NCBI GenBank assembly: GCA_944326775.1
Contig: CALVFH010000005.1
Span: 1-46,043, forward strand
DNA: 46,043 nt
Origin: an uncultured Parabacteroides sp.
GTDB lineage: Bacteria > Bacteroidota > Bacteroidia > Bacteroidales > Tannerellaceae
Reading direction: 5' to 3'
The position numbers and the translations under genes were made by a program. The first letter of the stretch is position 1. The number at the start of each line of letters is the position of its first letter. Below are positions 41,208 through 46,043 of this stretch, piece after piece. The notes under the pieces were generated by a model. The model was given only the letters and a program-made list of their open reading frames with translations. It had not been told where the DNA came from and searched no databases.

Positions 41208-42728
41208 ATGATGAATGAAAGAAAGGTAAGAGTCCGTTTTGCGCCCAGTCCGACCGGCGCACTCCATATTGGCGGTGTCCGCACAGCCCTGTATAATTAT
41301 CTGTTCGCCAAACAGCATGGCGGCGACATGATCCTCCGCATCGAAGACACCGACTCCCATCGTTTTGTGCCGGGAGCCGAAGACTATATCATCGAAGCCC
41401 TGACCTGGCTCGGCATCCATTTCGACGAAGGCGTCAGCTTCGGTGGCAACTACGGCCCGTACCGCCAAAGCGAACGGCGCGACATTTATAAAAAGTATGT
41501 CAAGATCCTGCTCGACTCCGGTCATGCCTACATCGCGTTCGACACGCCGGAAGAACTCGAAGCCAAGCGCAAGGAAATCCCCAACTTCCAATATGATGCC
41601 TCTACGCGAATGAGTATGCGCAATTCGCTGACACTCTCGCCGGAAGAGACCCAGTCGCTCATCGACAGTGAAAAGCAATACGTCGTCCGCGCCAAGATTG
41701 AGCCGAACGAAGACATCCACGTGCACGACCTCATCCGCGGCGAAGTGGTTATCAACTCCTCTATCCTCGACGACAAGGTGCTTTACAAATCGGCCGACGA
41801 GCTGCCAACCTATCATCTCGCCAACATCGTAGATGACCATCTGATGGAAGTATCGCACGTGATCCGAGGCGAAGAATGGCTCCCCAGCGCCCCGCTGCAC
41901 GTACTGCTCTACCGTTTCTTCGGCTGGGAAGATACCATGCCCCAGTTTGCCCACCTCTCCCTCCTGCTGAAACCGGAAGGCAACGGCAAACTGAGCAAAC
42001 GCGACGGCGACCGGCTCGGTTTCCCGGTATTCCCCCTCGAATGGCATGACCCCAAGACTGGCGACGTCTCTTCGGGATACCGCGAAAGCGGCTACCTGCC
42101 CGAGGCCGTAGTCAATTTCCTGGCCCTCCTCGGCTGGAATCCCGGCAACGACCAGGAAGTCATGAGCATGGACGAGCTGATCAAGGCCTTCGACCTCTCG
42201 CACTGCAGCAAGAGCGGGGCAAAATTCGATTACGAAAAAGGCAAATGGTTCAACCACCAGTATATCCAGATGAAGAGCAATGCCGAACTGGCCCGCATGT
42301 TCCAACCCATCCTCGAAGCACACGGTATCTCCGCCGCACCGGAATACGTGGAAAAAGTTGTCGGCATGATGAAAGACCGCGTCAGCTTCGTCAAAGATTT
42401 GTGGGATGTAGCCTCGTTCTTCTTCGTCGCTCCGACGGAATATGACGAGAAAACCCGCAAAAAGAGATGGAAACCCGACAGCGCCCAGCAGCTTACCGAG
42501 CTGATGGAAGTGCTCCGCGCTCACGAGCCGTTCGACATCGAGAGCACCGAGAACACCGTGAAGGCCTGGATTGAATCGAAGGGGTATCACTTGGGCAACA
42601 TCATGAACGCCACGCGTCTGGCCCTCGTTGGCGAAGGTAAAGGCCCGCATATCTTCGACATCACCGAAGCATTGGGCAAAGAAGAATCACTCCGCCGCAT
42701 CCAGCGTGCCATCGACATATTGAAATAA
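41208..42728 (+). CDS. gltX: glutamate-tRNA ligase
   Basis: 506 residues, class I aminoacyl-tRNA synthetase charging tRNA-Glu. The HIGH motif is [20 protein letters not shown] and the KMSKS motif is [11 protein letters not shown]. The catalytic domain also has [21 protein letters not shown] and FNHQYIQ-type [10 protein letters not shown]-terminal helical anticodon domain follows. Met codons at 41208 and 41211 are both possible; a TTG at 41202 is unlikely. The waaA gene starts 2 bp after its stop, so the two are co-transcribed. Confidence 0.96.
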   Translation: MMNERKVRVRFAPSPTGALHIGGVRTALYNYLFAKQHGGDMILRIEDTDSHRFVPGAEDYIIEALTWLGIHFDEGVSFGGNYGPYRQSERRDIYKKYVKILLDSGHAYIAFDTPEELEAKRKEIPNFQYDASTRMSMRNSLTLSPEETQSLIDSEKQYVVRAKIEPNEDIHVHDLIRGEVVINSSILDDKVLYKSADELPTYHLANIVDDHLMEVSHVIRGEEWLPSAPLHVLLYRFFGWEDTMPQFAHLSLLLKPEGNGKLSKRDGDRLGFPVFPLEWHDPKTGDVSSGYRESGYLPEAVVNFLALLGWNPGNDQEVMSMDELIKAFDLSHCSKSGAKFDYEKGKWFNHQYIQMKSNAELARMFQPILEAHGISAAPEYVEKVVGMMKDRVSFVKDLWDVASFFFVAPTEYDEKTRKKRWKPDSAQQLTELMEVLRAHEPFDIESTENTVKAWIESKGYHLGNIMNATRLALVGEGKGPHIFDITEALGKEESLRRIQRAIDILK

Positions 42729-42730
42729 AG

Positions 42731-43966
42731 ATGTATTCTTTACTCATCTCCGCATACGCCAATGCCGCGCGTTTCGCCTCACCGTTCCACCGGAAGGCAC
42801 AGCTCATGTGCCAGGGACAGCGCGAAACGCCCGGCATTTTGCGCAAACAGCGCGACCCCGAAGCGCGCTATATCTGGTTTCACGCCGCCTCACTCGGCGA
42901 GTTCGAGCAAGGGCGTCCGCTTATCGAACAAATCAAGGCCGCCCGGCCCGAGTATAAAATCCTGCTGACATTCTTTTCGCCCTCGGGCTATGAAGTGCGG
43001 AAGAATTACCCCCTGGCCGACATCGTCTGCTACCTGCCGTTCGATACGCCGGGCCGCGTGCGGGAATTTCTCGACCTTGCCCGTCCCTCGATGGCCATCT
43101 TCATCAAATATGAGTTCTGGCAAAACTATCTGACGGAGCTCCGCCGCCGCTCGATCCCGACCTACATCATCTCGGCCATCTTCCGCCCCTCGCAACCTTT
43201 TTTCCACTGGTACGGGCGTTCCTACCGGAAAGTGTTGCACTGCTTCACCCACCTTTTCGTGCAAGACGACGAGTCGGCACAACTGTTGAAGCAATACGGA
43301 ATCAGCCGGAACGTAACCGTGACGGGCGACACCCGCTACGACCGCGTCTGGGCCATCCGCAAGGCGGCAAAAGACATCCCGGAAGCACAGACTTTCGTCG
43401 CGCCGCGCGAAGGACAGACGTTCCTGACCTTAGTGGCTGGCAGTTCGTGGCCGGCAGACGAAACATTCCTGCTCCGCTACTTCAACGAGCATCCGAAGTT
43501 GAAACTGATTATCGCGCCGCACGAAATCCACGAAGAGCACCTGCAAGGCATCGAAGCCCAGCTACGGCGCCCCTTCATCCGCTTCAGCCAGGCACAAGGG
43601 AAAGACCTTGCGGCCTACGACTGCCTGATTATCGACTGCTTCGGCCTGCTGTCGTCAATCTACCGCTACGGTGAAATCGCCTACATCGGCGGCGGATTCG
43701 GGGCTGGCATCCACAACACGCTCGAAGCGGCGGTCTATGGCATCCCCGTCATCTTCGGTCCGAAATACAGGAAGTTCAAGGAAGCATGCGACCTGGTCCG
43801 TTTGAAAGGAGGCTTCCCCGTCCGTTGTTTCGAAGAGTTCCAAACCACCCTCGACGAACTGCTGAACCATCCAGACCTGCGTCAACAAGCCGGTTTCGAC
43901 GCCGACAGGCTGGTGCTGCAGAACATCGGGGCTACGGGACAAATCCTGAAGGCGCTGAACTTGTAG
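42731..43966 (+). CDS. waaA: Kdo transferase WaaA
   Basis: 411 residues, GT-B glycosyltransferase that adds 3-deoxy-D-manno-octulosonate to lipid A precursor. WFHAASLGEFEQGRPLI is the acceptor-site motif, with FFSPSGYEVRKNYPLAD, FIKYEFWQNYLTELRRRSIPTYIISAIF and LFVQDDESAQLL following. The donor half has VAGSSWPADET, IAPHEIHEEHL and GGGFGAGIHNTLEAAVYGIPVIFGP, where the Glu binds CMP-Kdo. The N-terminal hydrophobic anchor is short. Acts at the cytoplasmic face of the inner membrane; together with the LpxL-like gene at 8456 it marks a lipid A-Kdo core. Confidence 0.93.
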   Translation: MYSLLISAYANAARFASPFHRKAQLMCQGQRETPGILRKQRDPEARYIWFHAASLGEFEQGRPLIEQIKAARPEYKILLTFFSPSGYEVRKNYPLADIVCYLPFDTPGRVREFLDLARPSMAIFIKYEFWQNYLTELRRRSIPTYIISAIFRPSQPFFHWYGRSYRKVLHCFTHLFVQDDESAQLLKQYGISRNVTVTGDTRYDRVWAIRKAAKDIPEAQTFVAPREGQTFLTLVAGSSWPADETFLLRYFNEHPKLKLIIAPHEIHEEHLQGIEAQLRRPFIRFSQAQGKDLAAYDCLIIDCFGLLSSIYRYGEIAYIGGGFGAGIHNTLEAAVYGIPVIFGPKYRKFKEACDLVRLKGGFPVRCFEEFQTTLDELLNHPDLRQQAGFDADRLVLQNIGATGQILKALNL

Positions 43967-43994
43967 CCAACCATCCAAGAACATTTTTTCCGCT

Positions 43995-44255
43995 GCCGAA
44001 CCGTTCGCCGTGCATACTTATTCATTGTTTACGCCGCTGAACAGTTCGGCAGCTTTGCTTTTGCATTTTTTGTCCCGCCGAACGGTTCGACGGGCTTACT
44101 TTTGTATTTTTTGCTCCAGCGAAGCGTTCGACGTGTATAAATATTCATTTTCAGTGCTTGCGAACGGTTCGCTTTGTATAATTATTCATTTTTAGTCTCG
44201 GCGAACAGTTCAGCGGCATTTCCGGAACATCAGGAGTGCCGGCGAAGGGTTCGGC
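43995..44255 (+). repeat. palindromic array E: seven units at exactly 41 bp
   Basis: Between convergent waaA and the DUF6383-type gene. GAAC-n-GTTC cores (once GAAGCGTTC, once GAAGGGTTC) are centred at 44002, 44043, 44084, 44125, 44166, 44207 and 44248: a 41-bp period without exception. The core often extends as CCGAACGGTTCG. Spacers are AT-rich with TTATTCATT or TTTTGTATTTTTT, except the last two. The centre base varies freely (C, A, G, C, G, A, G). No gene or clear terminator is seen in the 316-bp gap. Confidence 0.95.
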
Positions 44256-44282
44256 AACAAAGCAAGACCTATATTTTAACCG

Positions 44283-45044
44283 TCAGTCGCGCACTTGCAA
44301 CTTTACGGAGGCCTCACCCATGCGGACAATATAGACACCTTCCGCCAAATTGGGAAATTCCTGCCTACCGGTTACCCGGGCATTGGCTACTACCGCGCCA
44401 GCCATCGAGATAATTTGCACGTCAGTAGGCATCGGCGTTACCACAACAATCTTGCCCGTCTGAGCGTATGCACGAGCATCGGCTGTTGCGATAGCCTCAT
44501 TGGCAACCAACGATTCATCGCTATCACTACCATCATTAGCCTCTCCTTGTAGGGTTATTATCCTTACATTGTAACTTTCACCTGTAATCAGACTCGTTAC
44601 TTTAATTGTGAAATATACCTCTATTTCATTTAATTGGGTATTGGGAGCGATAGAAGTAATATATAGCTCCCGACCTGACATTGCTGTTTTTATATCAAAA
44701 TATTTCTCCGGATAATCCGTACGTCCATGAAACAGGAATAGTATATCATTAGACATATCCTCTATATCGAACCGCCATAACCCATTAAGCGACACATATA
44801 CCGTTCCCCTATCATCGAGACGGCACCGGGCAGAAACATTTCCATTCATGGTATATTCCGCATCGGTGATTTCACCATCTATGAGCGTCAATATCAGAAA
44901 TTCTTTAGTATTTTCCTCATCCCACCAGCTAACCAACACGTCTTCTTGTTTCACCTCAGACTCTGTCGTCTGTCCCCAAATTATTCCTGAAGCCACAACC
45001 AGGAACACCAATAAAAAAGTAAAAATCCTCATAATATGTACCAT
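44283..45044 (-). CDS. exported protein with DUF6383-type C-terminal domain
   Basis: 253 residues (249 if the ATG at 45032 is used). Signal peptide MRIFTFLLVFLVVASGIIWGQ. Residues about 25-170 are beta-rich with no family I recognise. The last 60 residues (TGKIVVVTPMPTDVQIISMA, then GAVVANARVTGRQEFPNLAEG and VYIVRMGEASVKLQV) match the pattern of the DUF6383 domain I recall from Parabacteroides and relatives. It is beta-rich with a GVYIVRMG turn and a KLQV end, and so resembles a type IX secretion C-terminal signal. It may be secreted or cell-surface attached; this is inference. It has a full consensus promoter (45099-45129). AT content is higher than in the neighbouring waaA. Confidence 0.7.
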   Translation of the reverse strand: MVHIMRIFTFLLVFLVVASGIIWGQTTESEVKQEDVLVSWWDEENTKEFLILTLIDGEITDAEYTMNGNVSARCRLDDRGTVYVSLNGLWRFDIEDMSNDILFLFHGRTDYPEKYFDIKTAMSGRELYITSIAPNTQLNEIEVYFTIKVTSLITGESYNVRIITLQGEANDGSDSDESLVANEAIATADARAYAQTGKIVVVTPMPTDVQIISMAGAVVANARVTGRQEFPNLAEGVYIVRMGEASVKLQVRD

Positions 45045-45098
45045 TTAATTTATTTATACCCCTATCCTACTGGAAATAACTTCCTATCAGAATGGCAT

Positions 45099-45129
45099 CA
45101 AAGTTAGAAGTCAAAACCGACATGGCAAA
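45099..45129 (-). promoter_or_regulatory. promoter of DUF6383-type gene
   Basis: Minus strand: TTTG (45129-45126), 19 bp, TAACTTTG (45106-45099), the complete Bacteroidetes consensus. The same arrangement recurs 754 bp upstream. The leader is about 50 nt. Confidence 0.8.
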
Positions 45130-45208
45130 AGAAAAGTAAAAAAACATGATATGGGAAACAAGATTTTAACCATTCTGCAACAAAGCAAAAGGGACGAACC
45201 TCACGGCC
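45125..45208 (-). repeat. direct repeat copy 1 (terminator-promoter module)
   Basis: 84 bp matching 45879-45962 at 83 of 84 positions (45176 T versus 45930 G), in the same orientation 754 bp apart. Weaker similarity continues to about 45290 in this copy. The block spans a terminator-like hairpin and the -33 element of the promoter. Confidence 0.9.
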
Positions 45209-45217
45209 CACCCCTTT
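45188..45217 (-). terminator. hairpin, terminator-like, copy 1
   Basis: Minus strand: AAAGGG GTGGGCC, loop GTGA, GGTTCGT CCCTTT, a 13-bp helix with G-U pairs, then TTGCTTTG. It lies upstream of the DUF6383-type promoter, so it would end an incoming transcript. Only weakly T-rich downstream. Confidence 0.5.
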
Positions 45218-45456
45218 CTTAAGTCTATTGTTTATTTATAAATCTGAACCCCAACAGAGGCATCAGTTTCTTTAGGCTGTTTCCTGCCGCCAGCTGCCAA
45301 CGACGCTACAGCTATTCTGTTTCCATCCCTGCTGAGCAATTTTCTTAGCCAGCGAAGACGATTTTCGTCTTTTCACCCCAAAAACGCCTAAAACATTGAG
45401 AGAGATATATAATTAGCGGTTTGAAAATTTCCCTTGATTTACAATATGAAAACAAA
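45218..45456. other. spacer without a convincing gene
   Basis: Upstream of direct repeat copy 1. On the minus strand three frames give short readable stretches (LSRDGNRIAVASLAAGG; SSLAKKIAQQGWKQN; NSLKKLMPLLGF), none with a plausible start. The NSxKKLMP stretch and a following TAG also occur in the copy at the right edge, so a decayed gene end is possible. I see no gene I would call. Confidence 0.4.
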
Positions 45457-45494
45457 AAGAGCAGCTAAAAACGAACTTTTTTTTAGCCACTCTT
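45452..45494 (-). terminator. intrinsic terminator, distal
   Basis: Minus strand: a 15-bp stem 45494-45480 / 45471-45457 (two G-T pairs, A/T-rich near the loop) followed by TTTGTTTTC. It is a second stop about 85 bp beyond the terminator that ends at 45579. Confidence 0.7.
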
Positions 45495-45578
45495 CGTTTA
45501 CAGAGAACAACCGAAATGCAACAGACGTTTTGACAACAGCGAGTTGAACAAACGGCAGCCCGGTTCGAGTATGGATAT

Positions 45579-45848
45579 AAAAAAAGTGCGGGAAGTCGCT
45601 TATTATCAGTATAGAGGCATCGCCAAACGCCCACAAGACAATAATAAAACAACAAACCCGCACGCACCCTTACTCCAGTGGAGAGGATAATTCTTCCTCC
45701 CTCCACTATCATAATGATAAGGGTACATGCATCCCGTGCTTATTATTCCGGTCTTGTGAAAAAATTGGCGATTCTCTATAACTGGGAATAATATCGTAAA
45801 TGCTCTTTATGTTCTTCCTAACAGAATCCGCTGATTCCGATTGGAATT
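45579..45848 (-). ncRNA. candidate structured RNA of about 270 nt
   Basis: A full promoter (45883-45853) starts a leftward transcript that reaches an intrinsic terminator: GTGCGGG (45663-45657) pairs with CCCGCAC (45592-45586), then TTTTTTTATAT. The enclosed loop has further pairing (TTATTAT/ATAATAA, GGCGATGCC). Upstream, 45666-45672 (ACCCTTA) pairs with 45718-45724 (TAAGGGT), and inside it AGTGGAG/CTCCACT plus AGGA/TCCT make a long nested hairpin. Short ORFs in the region cross these structures and are unconvincing. I recognise no RNase P, tmRNA or SRP signature; a 6S-like RNA or a regulatory RNA are options. Confidence 0.5.
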
Positions 45849-45852
45849 GTGG

Positions 45853-45883
45853 CAAAGTTAGGTATCTGAATCGAAAATGCAAA
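45853..45883 (-). promoter_or_regulatory. promoter of candidate structured RNA
   Basis: Minus strand: TTTG (45883-45880), 19 bp, TAACTTTG (45860-45853). Same elements and spacing as the promoter at 45099-45129, although the 19-bp spacer itself differs. Confidence 0.75.
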
Positions 45884-45962
45884 AGAAAAGTAAAAAAACA
45901 TGATATGGGAAACAAGATTTTAACCATTCGGCAACAAAGCAAAAGGGACGAACCTCACGGCC
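45879..45962 (-). repeat. direct repeat copy 2 (terminator-promoter module)
   Basis: Partner of 45125-45208, one mismatch in 84. Diverged similarity runs on to the right edge of the window, including a NSRKKLMP-coding stretch followed by TAG on the minus strand, so the module extends beyond the window. Confidence 0.9.
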
Positions 45963-45971
45963 TGTCCCTTT
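45942..45971 (-). terminator. hairpin, terminator-like, copy 2
   Basis: Minus strand: AAAGGG ACAGGCC, loop GTGA, GGTTCGT CCCTTT. Against copy 1, two changes turn G-U and U-G pairs into A-U and C-G, and one makes an A-C mismatch. Pairing is thus largely kept. Confidence 0.5.
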
Positions 45972-46043
45972 CTAAGACTAATTGTTATATATAATCTGAG
46001 CCCAGGGGGGCATCAGTTTTTTCCGGCTATTTTCCCTACCAGT

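Noticed and set aside
41127-42650. 507-residue minus-strand ORF opposite gltX
   Set aside because: Antisense shadow created by the codon bias of gltX, which has both synthetase signatures.
10415-44255. REP/BIME elements mobilised by a RAYT transposase
   Set aside because: Array sequences are unrelated between loci, and no transposase of any kind is encoded in the window.
45218-45300. Decayed gene encoding NSLKKLMPLLGF
   Set aside because: Short, stop-ridden upstream, and three frames look equally protein-like; only the similarity to the right-edge copy hints at a gene end.
45413-45942. Small minus-strand proteins (74-99 residues)
   Set aside because: They cross hairpins and two terminators, overlap each other in different frames, and show no signal peptide or family pattern.

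Overview
The window looks like a chromosomal segment of a Bacteroidales gut-type bacterium, most likely Parabacteroides or another Tannerellaceae member. The grounds are the many Bacteroidetes promoters (TTTG, about 19-21 bp, TAnnTTTG), Bacteroidales-restricted families (Wzi-type capsule assembly protein, DUF4831, DUF4923, a DUF6383-type C-terminal domain, an EF-G2 paralogue) and almost no Shine-Dalgarno sites. The genus is inferred from remembered families, not computed. Apart from one tRNA no mobile element, prophage, CRISPR array or rRNA was found.

Layout. 1-7.0 kb: an exported thioredoxin-fold protein, a candidate sRNA, then a leftward group with a Wzi-like protein, a TonB-dependent receptor, a small lipoprotein and an acyl-CoA ligase. 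7.1-10.4 kb: mtaB, an LpxL-like acyltransferase and a GT2 glycosyltransferase as one operon. 10.6-12.9 kb: a group B-like [FeFe] hydrogenase and folB (leftward) and a bactofilin (rightward). 13.0-14.8 kb: tRNA-Leu(CAG), then an ECF sigma factor, a probable anti-sigma factor and a Spy-like periplasmic protein. 14.9-18.2 kb: a TPR sensor-like lipoprotein and two outer-membrane barrels. 18.6-22.5 kb (leftward): RluA-type pseudouridine synthase, dsbD, mazG. 22.9-29.3 kb: an ABC-F ATPase, an EF-G paralogue with an altered GTPase centre, nnr (NAD(P)HX repair) and a YkvA-like protein. 29.2-34.8 kb: a complete leftward biotin operon bioB-A-F-G-C-D. 35.2-41.1 kb (leftward): 7TM-HD phosphohydrolase, DUF4923, DUF4831, a POT peptide transporter and a small protein. 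41.2-44.0 kb: gltX and waaA. 44.3-46.0 kb: a DUF6383-type exported protein and about 1 kb that looks RNA-coding and regulatory.

The most unusual signal is in the spacers. Five intergenic regions (10.4, 18.2, 22.8, 34.8 and 44.0 kb) each hold an array of short palindromes. The sequences are unrelated between loci, but within each array the spacing is almost rigid: 23 bp, 20.5 bp (41-bp units with two palindromes), 22 bp, 21 bp (42-bp units with two palindromes) and 41 bp. Arms are conserved while centres vary. Because the spacing is close to two or four DNA helical turns at every locus while the sequence differs, these look like one class of locus-specific, helically phased palindromic arrays. 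Three lie between convergent genes, one between divergent promoters next to the ABC-F gene, and one directly upstream of the biotin operon promoter.

Other points of interest are two probable small RNAs with promoter and terminator, near-leaderless mRNAs for the TPR protein and the ABC-F ATPase, an ORF that enters a strong terminator without a stop codon, and a duplicated terminator-promoter module at the right edge.
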